A stretch of DNA of 64,000 bases. It comes from Cyclobacterium sp. Lineage in GTDB: Bacteria > Bacteroidota > Bacteroidia > Cytophagales > Cyclobacteriaceae. The notes beneath the pieces are model-generated. The model made no database searches and was not told where the DNA came from. It saw nothing but the letters and a program-made list of their open reading frames with translations. Of this stretch, positions 43,186 to 51,481 are shown one piece after another. The stretch is from positions 58,090 through 122,089 of the forward strand of contig NZ_JABURL010000091.1 in assembly GCF_014762705.1 (NCBI RefSeq), in the 5' to 3' direction. Position 1 is the first letter of the stretch. Every line of letters begins with the position of its first letter. The translations under genes and the position numbers were made by a program.

Positions 43186-43989
43186 ATGAAAGGAAAAGTA
43201 AGTTTGGTTATCGGCCTTTTAGGGTTCCTCTCCTGCTTTTTTCTGGCAGGGGACGAACCAAAAGGCACAGTGTTTAAGATCTCTTTAGGTCTCGTAGTCG
43301 GTGGCATGGTAGAGTTCTGTGTATTCTTGTTGGAGAACCGAAAAAAATGGAGGCTATTTAAGACATTGATTATAAAACGTAATCAACCAGTCAGGGTCAC
43401 GGTCGCTTATTTGTTTAGAATTGAAGTGAATGGCAGATACCTATTAATCAAGAGGCACAAGAATGACAATCCCGGCTACCAACCGGTTGGAGGTGCATAC
43501 AAATATTTGAAGGAAGAAAACAGGGAATTGTTCGATCGGCTGGGTGTTGAGCCCTGCAATCACGTACCGAGAGACGAGGATACCGAAAACGATTTACGGA
43601 TTATTGTTAAAAGGAGGAAAAATCTAATTGATTTCCTGAAATGGTTTGAAAGCAGAAAAAACCGTGAAATGGATCCAACCAGAGAATTCCGTGAAGAGCT
43701 GATCGATGCCAACATATTACCTGGTGATATTTTCAAGCACATTAAATACGTGTTTATAGGGAAACACATCGAAGGCGTTTTAAAATCACCGGCATACCCT
43801 ATCGATGAATTACGATATGCAGACATCTTTGAATTGAGGACTGAAAATGATGCCCAAAAGCAATCTATCAATGCCCTGATAAGCAAAAGGGACGAGGTTT
43901 ACTTTGCTACGCCAAATGAGATCCGGAACGGGTCAACCATAAATGGTGAAAGGATTTTGCCACACACATTTAAAATTTTACCAAAATGA
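43186..43989 (+). CDS. cap16: Membrane-anchored SMODS-associated NUDIX protein (Cap16-like CBASS effector)
   Basis: A 267-residue protein with two N-terminal TM helices (VSLVIGLLGFLSCFFLAG and SLGLVVGGMVEFCVFLLE) and a NUDIX domain interrupted by an insertion. The NUDIX loop is PVGGAYKYLKEEN near residue 103. The Nudix-box helix REFREEL lies about 65 residues later (near 165-171), spaced by an insertion typical of SMODS-associated NUDIX. Transmembrane NUDIX proteins are CBASS effectors (Cap16 type), thought to act at the inner membrane when they bind the cyclic nucleotide. It overlaps the CD-NTase gene by four bases. Confidence 0.82.
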   Translation: MKGKVSLVIGLLGFLSCFFLAGDEPKGTVFKISLGLVVGGMVEFCVFLLENRKKWRLFKTLIIKRNQPVRVTVAYLFRIEVNGRYLLIKRHKNDNPGYQPVGGAYKYLKEENRELFDRLGVEPCNHVPRDEDTENDLRIIVKRRKNLIDFLKWFESRKNREMDPTREFREELIDANILPGDIFKHIKYVFIGKHIEGVLKSPAYPIDELRYADIFELRTENDAQKQSINALISKRDEVYFATPNEIRNGSTINGERILPHTFKILPK

Positions 43990-45113
43990 TACTATTAGGA
44001 AAGAAAGCTACACAAATTGATGATCTGCTCGATAGGATGGCAGAAGAGGTTCAACTGGACAAGACACGGCGTGATCGTATGAAAAGTAGTTACGAGGCCG
44101 TGAAAGAGTGGATTGAAGCGGATGAAAAATTCTTCAAGCCATACAAGTATGATGTGTATCCTCATGGGTCTGTTCGAATAATGACAACTGTCAAGCCTTT
44201 CGGAAGAGAAGAGTTTGATTTGGATATTGCAATACACCTGAAATACGGAACCCCACATAGTCCTGAAAGGATATACAATGAACTGAGGCGACGATTAAAT
44301 GAGCATGGATTGTATAGGGATATGTTAGAAGCCAAAAACCGATGTATCCGTTTAAAATATGCAGGGGATTATCACATGGATATTTTGCCAGGGGTTCAGG
44401 AAGTTGAATATGATAGAAATCGTATCATGGTTCCTGACCGTGAATTAGGAAGCTGGGTCAGTAGCAATCCGCGAGGTTATGCTGACTGGTTTATAGCGCA
44501 ATCAAATCTTGTTAAGGAAAGCCTGCTTGAGAAGGCACTTAGAGCCGAAAATCTGCCTGTTGACGATTTCAGTAAGAAAAAGCCATTGCAGCGCGGAGTA
44601 CAGTTAATTAAGCGCTACCGAGATATCTATTTCCAAAAGGATGACAGCTACAAAACATCAAGCGTGATCCTGACAACGATAGCCGGCCAATTTTATCAAG
44701 GCGAAGACAGTATTTTTAACACCGTTGATAATATTGTTTCTACGATCCAAAATAGCATAGGGCAGTCCTATGGGAGACTTAAAATACTCAATCCGGTGAA
44801 TGCAGATGAAGACTTTACCGATAAATGGGATAAGGAGCCTGAATATTACGAAGCATTTAAACGGTTTTCATTTCATTTACATAGTGAATGGCAAAAATTG
44901 AAGAAGGATAACGGCATCATTGAAGAAAGTCGGATTATGAAAGGCCTGTTTGGTGATGATCTGTTCGTGAAAGCGCAAGGTAGTCAAGCGATGGAGATTG
45001 AAAGATCTCGAAAAAGTAATGCACTTGGGGTAGCAACAGGTACTGGGGTATTGACCTCGACCAGCTCACTGGGCAGTATCCCGATTAAGAATAACACTTT
45101 TTTCGGCGAATGA
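43986..45113 (+). CDS. cdn: CD-NTase (cGAS/DncV-like cyclase)
   Basis: A 375-residue SMODS nucleotidyltransferase that would make a cyclic oligonucleotide signal. The catalytic residues are visible: G61-S62 in PHGSVRIMT, D78 and D80 in FDLDIAIHL, and the third acidic D132 in HMDILPG. The C-terminal helical half is complete and ends in a flexible tail (SLGSIPIKNNTFFGE) likely to be the target of the adjacent E2-like protein. Which nucleotides it joins cannot be told from the sequence. ATGA overlaps tie it to both neighbours. Adjacent NUDIX and E2 genes define a CBASS operon. Confidence 0.93.
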   Translation: MILLGKKATQIDDLLDRMAEEVQLDKTRRDRMKSSYEAVKEWIEADEKFFKPYKYDVYPHGSVRIMTTVKPFGREEFDLDIAIHLKYGTPHSPERIYNELRRRLNEHGLYRDMLEAKNRCIRLKYAGDYHMDILPGVQEVEYDRNRIMVPDRELGSWVSSNPRGYADWFIAQSNLVKESLLEKALRAENLPVDDFSKKKPLQRGVQLIKRYRDIYFQKDDSYKTSSVILTTIAGQFYQGEDSIFNTVDNIVSTIQNSIGQSYGRLKILNPVNADEDFTDKWDKEPEYYEAFKRFSFHLHSEWQKLKKDNGIIEESRIMKGLFGDDLFVKAQGSQAMEIERSRKSNALGVATGTGVLTSTSSLGSIPIKNNTFFGE

Positions 45114-45532
45114 GAGCTAGTTACACGTCAAGGATCAGAGAGAAAAAACTATCGGAACAGATAGCTTATATGAAGACGAAATTTCCGCAATTTGCGACCA
45201 AGTTTACCTCTCCAAGCTCTATGAAAGTGGAAGGAGCTCTGCGGCCCAGTGCCCGAAGTTGTTTATATGAATTTGTCTTAAAATATAAGCTTTCAGACAT
45301 GCCAAACATAACCATCGTTTCACCAAAATTGGAACTGAATGCAAATGGGGAAAAGGTACCTCATTTGTATTCATCTGGGAATCTATGTTTATATAGACCG
45401 AAATATAATGAGTTCAAGAAATCTGATTTTTTGGCGGATACAATTATTCCCTGGACGGCCTTGTGGTTATATTACTATGAGCTATGGCACACAACTGGTG
45501 ATTGGCTGGGAGGCGGTGAGCATCCGAATTGA
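45110..45532 (+). CDS. Stand-alone E2-like protein of type II-short CBASS
   Basis: A 140-residue protein with the bacterial E2 (UBC-like) layout: an N-terminal helix (KLSEQIAYMKTKFPQFATKF), central strands, then HLYSSGNLCLYRPKYNEFKK with the candidate catalytic Cys93, and the C-terminal WTALWLYYYELWHTTGDWLG GGEHP segment. There is no E1/ThiF domain in it or beside it, and no JAB-type deconjugase. This is the short version of type II CBASS, in which the E2 acts without E1 on the cyclase. Overlaps the cyclase stop by four bases. Confidence 0.85.
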   Translation: MRASYTSRIREKKLSEQIAYMKTKFPQFATKFTSPSSMKVEGALRPSARSCLYEFVLKYKLSDMPNITIVSPKLELNANGEKVPHLYSSGNLCLYRPKYNEFKKSDFLADTIIPWTALWLYYYELWHTTGDWLGGGEHPN

Positions 45533-45555
45533 AATGAAAAAAAAGCAGATTACAC

Positions 45556-45581
45556 CCCGAGTTCTATTTGCCCCACTCGGG
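45556..45581. repeat. Hairpin between convergent CBASS and PLD genes
   Basis: CCCGAGT and ACTCGGG around a 12-base loop. No T-run follows on either strand. It may act as a weak bidirectional terminator for the convergent genes. Confidence 0.45.
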
Positions 45582-45621
45582 AGACAACCATTTGTCGCTC
45601 ATTAGCTTGCTTTTAAGCAAC

Positions 45622-46425
45622 CTATTTAATAAGTTGAATAAATTCGGAAGCATATTTTTCTGCTAATTCACGACTGTTTTCGACGCTAACAGTCTCCCTA
45701 TTCCAATTGGCTTTTGTTGTCCAGTTATAAGAACCATGAATAACCGTTTTTAAGTCGATAATACAGAATTTGTGATGCATTATATTTTCATATTTCCCAC
45801 TTTTTGGAACTCTTTTAGCTTCAAAATATTTTTCAAACTCAAACCCGTATTTTGAGTTTATTTCATCATCTAAGACTACAATGCGGACACTGACCCCTTC
45901 AAGTTTTTTGTTATAAATCTCCCTCATAAGGGTTTTGTTGGTGAACCAAGCAACCGCTATCCAGATTGAGAATTTGGCGTTTTGGATTTGTTCGACAATT
46001 TGTGCTTCGATGTCTTCAAAATGTACTTCAACCTCAATGTTATCCGGTAAGTCGGCACCTATTATTTTGTATTGTCCATTAAATTCATCAAGTCTATAGC
46101 CATCTTGTTGCAAGAGTGGATTAATTTGTTCAACAGCTTTTGCGATATCCTTACTTGTATCCCCCGCAAAATGTCTTGGATCAAAGATCATTTGCATTAG
46201 TGCTACCATTTCCTTTCTTCCATTTATTTCAATGAGTTTCTCCAAAACATAAGCGTTTCGACTAAGACCATTTGGCATTCCTCCATCTCTGTACTTATAA
46301 ACATCTTTAAAACCAATCCGGTTAAAGAGTTTTAAAATTTCTGGGCCTGTAAGATAAGGCGTCAACTGGTTATCCCCCGAAATAAATTCCTTTATGCTAT
46401 CTATTGTTAACTCTGATAATTTCAT
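45622..46425 (-). CDS. PLD-domain nuclease-like protein with AbiJ-type N-terminal domain
   Basis: A 267-residue protein. The N-terminal 90 residues (ELTIDSIKEFISGDNQLTPY, GPEILKLFNRIGFKDVYKYR, MIFDPRHFAG) resemble the AbiJ-N-terminal-type domain found in several abortive-infection proteins. From about residue 130 a single phospholipase D domain follows with HHK at 217-219 (MHHKFCIIDLKTVIHGSYNW) and an N-x-x-E pair, which would need a dimer for activity. Read against the CBASS operon (convergent). A DNA- or RNA-cutting defence protein is the likely role, on its own or with the CBASS; inferred. Confidence 0.75.
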   Translation of the reverse strand: MKLSELTIDSIKEFISGDNQLTPYLTGPEILKLFNRIGFKDVYKYRDGGMPNGLSRNAYVLEKLIEINGRKEMVALMQMIFDPRHFAGDTSKDIAKAVEQINPLLQQDGYRLDEFNGQYKIIGADLPDNIEVEVHFEDIEAQIVEQIQNAKFSIWIAVAWFTNKTLMREIYNKKLEGVSVRIVVLDDEINSKYGFEFEKYFEAKRVPKSGKYENIMHHKFCIIDLKTVIHGSYNWTTKANWNRETVSVENSRELAEKYASEFIQLIK

Positions 46426-46647
46426 TAATTATTTGGATGATTTTTGTTTATGCTAAAATAGCAACTATCCACCAATAGAATGTATAGACAAACTGCAATT
46501 CCCTTTTAAATCTGAGACATACCGCCACTCACCGCCAAGTAATTCCTCTCACTGCCACTTAGTTATACCTCCTCCCTTTTTGAAACACCTTTGTCCCGAA
46601 AGCCCGCAAGGCGCGGGTCGAAAGCAACAAATTAAAGTGTTTCAATT
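46426..46647 (+). promoter_or_regulatory. Leader region of the tra operon
   Basis: Three related direct repeats (ACCGCCACT at 46521, ACCGCCAAG at 46531, ACTGCCACT at 46551) lie 10 and 20 bases apart, on one face of the helix, suggesting a regulator site. A short GC stem (CCCGC/GCGGG, 46603-46616) follows in the presumed 5' leader. The promoter is probably in the TTTTTGAAACACCTTTGTCC stretch. No gene was seen in this 222-base spacer. Confidence 0.45.
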
Positions 46648-46956
46648 ATGGAAAAACAAAGCAAAAAAGCGCTTTTGGCAGCGGTAGCAGTGCTGTCAGG
46701 CTTTAGTGCGCTTGCCCAGCAGGGCAACGGTTCGGCCGGGATCAATGAAGCCACCCAAATGGTAACATCCTATTTCGATCCGGCCACACAGCTTATCTAC
46801 GCCATTGGTGCGGTCGTTGGGTTAATCGGTGGTGTTAAGGTGTACAACAAGTTCAGCAGCGGAGATCCCGACACGAGCAAGACGGCGGCTTCGTGGTTTG
46901 GAGCCTGTATTTTTCTCATTGTTGCGGCTACCATCCTGCGTTCATTCTTCCTTTAA
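46648..46956 (+). CDS. traE: TraE conjugation protein (DUF4134)
   Basis: A 102-residue DUF4134 membrane protein of CTnDOT-type conjugation systems, the pilin-like (VirB2) candidate. It has a signal-like N-terminus (LLAAVAVLSGFSALAQ) and two TM helices (LIYAIGAVVGLIGGVKVYNK and ACIFLIVAATILRSFFL). It is the first tra gene in the window; traA-D, normally upstream, are absent. Confidence 0.9.
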   Translation: MEKQSKKALLAAVAVLSGFSALAQQGNGSAGINEATQMVTSYFDPATQLIYAIGAVVGLIGGVKVYNKFSSGDPDTSKTAASWFGACIFLIVAATILRSFFL

Positions 46957-46967
46957 TCCCTTGCCTT

Positions 46968-47300
46968 ATGAGTACTTACAACATCAATAAGGGCATTGGG
47001 AGAACAGTAGAGTTTAAGGGATTGAAGGCTCAGTACCTGTTCATCTTTGCCGGTGGACTGCTCGGCATACTTATCCTGGTGATGATCCTGTACATGGCGG
47101 GCGTAAACTCTTATATCTGCCTGTTTCTTGGAGCGGGCGGTGCTTCGCTGATCGTGTGGCAGACCTTTTTACTGAACAGAAAATATGGCGAACACGGACT
47201 GATGAAGATAGCAGCCAACAAACGGCATCCCCGATACATCGTCTGCCGCAAGCCTGTACGCCGCTATTTAAAGTTTCCCCTTAAATCCGGTGCCGTATGA
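46968..47300 (+). CDS. traF: TraF conjugation protein (DUF4133)
   Basis: A 110-residue VirB3-like DUF4133 protein with two TM helices after MSTYNINKGIGRTVEFKGLK, the family's N-terminal signature, and RHPRYIVCRKPVRRYLK near the C-terminus. ATG 46968 is the start; the longer frame from 46893 overlaps traE. Overlaps traG by four bases. Confidence 0.92.
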   Translation: MSTYNINKGIGRTVEFKGLKAQYLFIFAGGLLGILILVMILYMAGVNSYICLFLGAGGASLIVWQTFLLNRKYGEHGLMKIAANKRHPRYIVCRKPVRRYLKFPLKSGAV

Positions 47301-49801
47301 GAAATGTAGCAAAGACCTCCACACTGGAAAGCAAGTTCCCTTTACTGGCAGTAGAGAATAATTGCATCCTTTCAAAGGATGCGGATATCACTGCCTGTTT
47401 TGAGGTGCGATTGCCGGAATTGTTTACCGTAGCTTCTGCGGAATACGAGGCCGTTCATTCCACCTGGCACAAGGCCATCAAGACCTTATCGGATTTTACA
47501 GTCGTTCACAAACAGGACTGGTACATCAAGGAAAGTTATAATCCCGATTTGGATAAGGATGGTTTTAGCTTTTTAGGCAAATCCTACCAACGTCATTTCA
47601 ATGAGCGTCCGTTCCTGAATCATTATTGCTACCTGTTCCTGACCAAGACCACTAAAGAGCGTATGCGGATGCAGAGCAATTTCTCTTCGCTTTGCAAAGG
47701 CACACTGATCCCAAAGGAAATCAGAAATAAGGAAACGGTACACCGATTCATGGAAGCCGTGACACAGTTTGAGCGTATCGTGAACGATAGTGGCTTTATA
47801 AGCTTGCAACGGCTAAGTGAAGAAGATATCGTTGGTACCGATCAAAAACAGGGATTGCTGGAACAGTACCTTACATTATCAAAGGAAGCCGGTACACCCA
47901 TGCAGGATATTGCATTGGGAAGTGAAGAAGTCCGTGTCGGTAACAAAAGATTGTGCCTGCATACGCTTTCCGATACAGACGACCTTCCACCAACGGTATC
48001 GGCGGATACCCGATATGAAAAATTATCCACTGACCGTAGTGACTGTCAGTTGTCTTTTGCTGCTCCCGTGGGATTACTGCTTAGCTGCAATCACATTTAC
48101 AACCAGTACCTGTTTTTGGACAACAGCGAAGACAACCTGCAAAAGTTTGAAAAGTCCGCAAGGAATATGCACTCGCTGGCTCGGTACAGCCGTGCCAATC
48201 AGATCAACAAAGAATGGATTGAGCGCTACCTGAACGAAGCCCACAGCTTCGGGCTATCATCTATCCGGGCGCACTTCAATGTGATGGCCTGGTCGGACGA
48301 CCCTGGCGAATTGAAGCAGCTCAAGAACGATTGCGGTAGCGCATTGGCATTAATGGAATGTAAGCCGCGGCACAACACCACGGACGTCGCTACCTTGTTT
48401 TGGGCAGGAATGCCGGGCAATGCAGGCGATTTTCCGAGTGAAGAAAGCTTTTACACTTTCATCGAGCCTGCTTTGTGTTTCTTCACCGAAGAAACCAATT
48501 ACCAAAGTTCACCCTCGCCATTCGGTATCAAAATGGCTGACCGCCTGACCGGAAAACCCCTCCATTTGGATATTTCGGATTTGCCCATGAAACGTGGCAT
48601 CATCACGAACCGGAACAAGTTTATTCTTGGTCCGTCTGGCTCGGGGAAATCTTTTTTTACCAACCACATGGTACGGCAATATTACGAGCAAGGCGCTCAC
48701 GTGCTATTGGTGGATACCGGTAATTCCTATCAGGGATTGTGTGAACTCATCAAGGGGAAAACCAAAGGCGAAGACGGAGTGTATTTCACCTATACGGAAG
48801 ACAATCCCATTGCCTTTAATCCCTTCTATACCGATGATGGTGTATTTGACATTGAGAAAAGGGAAAGTATCAAAACTTTGATACTGACACTTTGGAAACG
48901 TGATGATGAGCCGCCAACCCGTTCCGAAGAGGTAGCTCTGTCCAATGCCGTGAGCGGTTATATCGAACGAATCCGGCAAAGTGATGAATATCCATCTTTC
49001 AATGGTTTTTATGAATATGTACGAAGGGATTACCGGAAGATACTGGAGGAAAAACAGGTCAGGGAGAAGGATTTTGATGTCGCCGGCTTCCTGAACGTAC
49101 TGGAACCTTACTACAAAGGCGGTGAGTATGATTACCTGCTCAACTCCGACAAGCAACTCGACCTGCTTTCCAAGCGCTTTATTGTGTTTGAAATTGATGC
49201 CATTAAGGATCACAAAATCCTGTTTCCCATTGTGACCATCATCATTATGGAGGTTTTCATCAACAAGATGCGTAGGCTGAAAGGCATACGAAAGCTCATT
49301 TTGATTGAGGAAGCCTGGAAAGCCATCGCAAAAGAGGGAATGGCAGAGTACATCAAGTATCTTTTTAAGACCGTCAGAAAGTTTTTTGGTGAAGCCATCG
49401 TGGTTACGCAGGAAGTGGACGACATCATCCAGTCACCCATCGTCAAGGAGAGTATCATCAACAATAGTGATTGCAAAATCCTGCTTGACCAGCGCAAGTA
49501 CATGAACAAGTTTGACGATATCCAGACCATGCTCGGGCTAACGGATAAAGAAAAGGCACAGGTACTTTCCATCAACATGAATAATGACCCAAGCCGGCTT
49601 TATAAAGAGGTGTGGATTGGCTTGGGTGGTACGCACTCCGCAGTCTATGCCACGGAGGTTAGTCTGGAAGAATATCTGGCTTATACCACGGAAGAAACCG
49701 AAAAGATGGAAGTGATGCAGCTTGCTTCCGAACTGGATGGCAATGTAGAACTCGCTATTAAGCACATCGCTATGCAAAGGCGGGATAAAGTAAATCAATA
49801 G
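47297..49801 (+). CDS. traG: TraG conjugation ATPase (VirB4-like)
   Basis: An 834-residue VirB4-type ATPase that powers the type IV channel at the inner membrane. It begins with the family's N-terminal DUF3875-like segment (TSTLESKFPLLAVENNCILS), has Walker A LGPSGSGKSFFTNHMV near residue 446, and Walker B-like KLILIEEAWKAIAKEGMAEY near 670. The length is normal for the family and no interruption is seen. It lies 1 gene from traI in the usual order. Confidence 0.95.
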   Translation: MRNVAKTSTLESKFPLLAVENNCILSKDADITACFEVRLPELFTVASAEYEAVHSTWHKAIKTLSDFTVVHKQDWYIKESYNPDLDKDGFSFLGKSYQRHFNERPFLNHYCYLFLTKTTKERMRMQSNFSSLCKGTLIPKEIRNKETVHRFMEAVTQFERIVNDSGFISLQRLSEEDIVGTDQKQGLLEQYLTLSKEAGTPMQDIALGSEEVRVGNKRLCLHTLSDTDDLPPTVSADTRYEKLSTDRSDCQLSFAAPVGLLLSCNHIYNQYLFLDNSEDNLQKFEKSARNMHSLARYSRANQINKEWIERYLNEAHSFGLSSIRAHFNVMAWSDDPGELKQLKNDCGSALALMECKPRHNTTDVATLFWAGMPGNAGDFPSEESFYTFIEPALCFFTEETNYQSSPSPFGIKMADRLTGKPLHLDISDLPMKRGIITNRNKFILGPSGSGKSFFTNHMVRQYYEQGAHVLLVDTGNSYQGLCELIKGKTKGEDGVYFTYTEDNPIAFNPFYTDDGVFDIEKRESIKTLILTLWKRDDEPPTRSEEVALSNAVSGYIERIRQSDEYPSFNGFYEYVRRDYRKILEEKQVREKDFDVAGFLNVLEPYYKGGEYDYLLNSDKQLDLLSKRFIVFEIDAIKDHKILFPIVTIIIMEVFINKMRRLKGIRKLILIEEAWKAIAKEGMAEYIKYLFKTVRKFFGEAIVVTQEVDDIIQSPIVKESIINNSDCKILLDQRKYMNKFDDIQTMLGLTDKEKAQVLSINMNNDPSRLYKEVWIGLGGTHSAVYATEVSLEEYLAYTTEETEKMEVMQLASELDGNVELAIKHIAMQRRDKVNQ

Positions 49802-49828
49802 TCATTAACATTTTAAAAATCAGAAACA

Positions 49829-50461
49829 ATGAAGAAGATCATGTATTTGGTGTGTACGGCAATCATGCTTGCCGTAGCACCGTCCGCAAAAGCCCAGTTT
49901 GTAGTAACCGACCCGGCAAATCTGGCTTCGGGTATTCTCAACAGCGCGAATGAGATCGTACAGACTTCCTCCACGGTAAGTAATGTGGTGAAAAATTTCA
50001 AGGAAGTTGAAAAGGTCTATAAGCAGGGTAAAGAATATTACGACAAGCTGAAAGCGGTAAGTAACCTGGTCAAAGATGCCCGAAAAGTACAGCAAACGGT
50101 ACTCTTGGTGGGTGACGTGTCCGAGATGTATGTACAGAATTTCGGCAAGATGATGAACGACCCGAATTTTTCCGCACAGGAATTAACAGCCATATCCAAC
50201 GGTTATTCCGCATTGCTTAATGAAAGTACTGAACTGCTGAAGGAACTCAAACAGATCGTAAGTGCCACAAGCCTGTCGCTGAATGATAAGGAACGGATGG
50301 ATATTATCGACCGGGTGTACAAAGAGGTTAAGGAATACCACAGTTTGGTGCGCTACTATACCACCAAGAACATCTCCGTAAGTTATCTCAGAGCCAAAAA
50401 ACAGAACAATACCCACCGGGTGCTGGAACTCTATGGAACGGCTAACCAAAAATACTGGTAA
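49829..50461 (+). CDS. traI: TraI conjugation protein (DUF4141)
   Basis: A 210-residue DUF4141 protein with signal peptide ending AVAPSAKAQF and a coiled-coil middle (EVEKVYKQGKEYYDKLKAVS). VirB5-like periplasmic component of Bacteroidota conjugation. It follows traG by 27 bases and precedes traJ by 3. Confidence 0.92.
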   Translation: MKKIMYLVCTAIMLAVAPSAKAQFVVTDPANLASGILNSANEIVQTSSTVSNVVKNFKEVEKVYKQGKEYYDKLKAVSNLVKDARKVQQTVLLVGDVSEMYVQNFGKMMNDPNFSAQELTAISNGYSALLNESTELLKELKQIVSATSLSLNDKERMDIIDRVYKEVKEYHSLVRYYTTKNISVSYLRAKKQNNTHRVLELYGTANQKYW

Positions 50462-50464
50462 GCC

Positions 50465-51457
50465 ATGGAGTTTAGTAATCTACACGAAGTCCTGCGCTCA
50501 TTATACGATGAGATGCTGCCCCTGTCCGCCGATATGGCGGCAATAGCCAAAGGGTTGGCAGGTTTGGGGGCTTTATTCTATGTGGCCATCAAGGTATGGC
50601 AGGCATTGAGCCAGGCAGAGCCGATTGATATATACCCTTTGCTCCGTCCTTTTGCTTTGGGCATCTGCATTATGTTTTTTCCGACCATCGTGCTGGGAAC
50701 CATCAATGCCGTGTTGAGCCCTGTAGTGCAGGGTACGCATACTATCCTCGAAGACCAAGTGCTTGATATGACCGAATTACAGGAGAAAAAAGACCTGTTG
50801 GAACGGGAAGCGATGCTCAGAAATCCTGAAACCGCTTATCTGGCATCTGATGAGGAGTTTGATAAAAAACTGGACGAATTGGGCTGGTCACCATCCGATT
50901 TAATGACGATGTCGGGCATGTACATCGAGCGGGGCATGTACAATATGGAACAGGCAGTCAAAAACTGGTTCCGGGAACTGCTGGAAATTCTGTTTCAAGC
51001 GGCAGCATTGGTAATCGATACCATACGTACTTTTTTTCTGATCGTCCTGTCCATACTCGGTCCCATAGCTTTTGCTATTTCCGTATGGGACGGTTTTCAG
51101 TCCACGCTCACGCAGTGGCTTACGAGGTACATCAGTGTCTACCTATGGCTGCCCGTTGCAGACCTGTTTAGTGCCATGCTCTCCAAGATTCAATCCCTAA
51201 TCGTCGAAAAGGATATCGAAAAGCTTGCCGACCCGACATTCATTCCCGACACCTCCAATACCGTCTATATCATCTTTATGATTATCGGAATCGTGGGATA
51301 CTTCACTATCCCGACGGTAACAGGTTGGATTATCCAGGCAGGTGGCGCAGGAAACTTTACCCGTAACGTAAACCAGACCGCAATGAAAGCAGGGAATGTC
51401 GCAAGTGCCGGAGCAGGTTCAGCAGCTGGAAACATCGGCGGTCAGCTACTCAAATAA
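50465..51457 (+). CDS. traJ: TraJ conjugation protein (VirB6-like)
   Basis: A 330-residue polytopic inner-membrane protein with six or more TM helices (GLAGLGALFYVAIKVWQALS, FFLIVLSILGPIAFAISVWD, IPTVTGWIIQAGGAGNF). It corresponds to VirB6 in type IV systems and to TraJ of CTnDOT. The Gly/Ala-rich C-terminus (ASAGAGSAAGNIGGQLL) is typical. Intact. Confidence 0.92.
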   Translation: MEFSNLHEVLRSLYDEMLPLSADMAAIAKGLAGLGALFYVAIKVWQALSQAEPIDIYPLLRPFALGICIMFFPTIVLGTINAVLSPVVQGTHTILEDQVLDMTELQEKKDLLEREAMLRNPETAYLASDEEFDKKLDELGWSPSDLMTMSGMYIERGMYNMEQAVKNWFRELLEILFQAAALVIDTIRTFFLIVLSILGPIAFAISVWDGFQSTLTQWLTRYISVYLWLPVADLFSAMLSKIQSLIVEKDIEKLADPTFIPDTSNTVYIIFMIIGIVGYFTIPTVTGWIIQAGGAGNFTRNVNQTAMKAGNVASAGAGSAAGNIGGQLLK

Positions 51458-51481
51458 TGTAAAACGATTAATCCGTAAAAA

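Larger units (their letters stand above)
42949..45532 (+). other. Type II-short CBASS anti-phage operon
   Basis: Four coupled genes: DUF2188, TM-NUDIX effector (Cap16-like), CD-NTase and E2-like protein, joined by ATGA overlaps or a 3-base gap. This is the order of a type II-short CBASS with a membrane effector. It lies within the conjugative element, between the mer-like genes and the tra operon, with a sigma/protease triad divergent on its left and a PLD gene convergent on its right. Confidence 0.85.
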
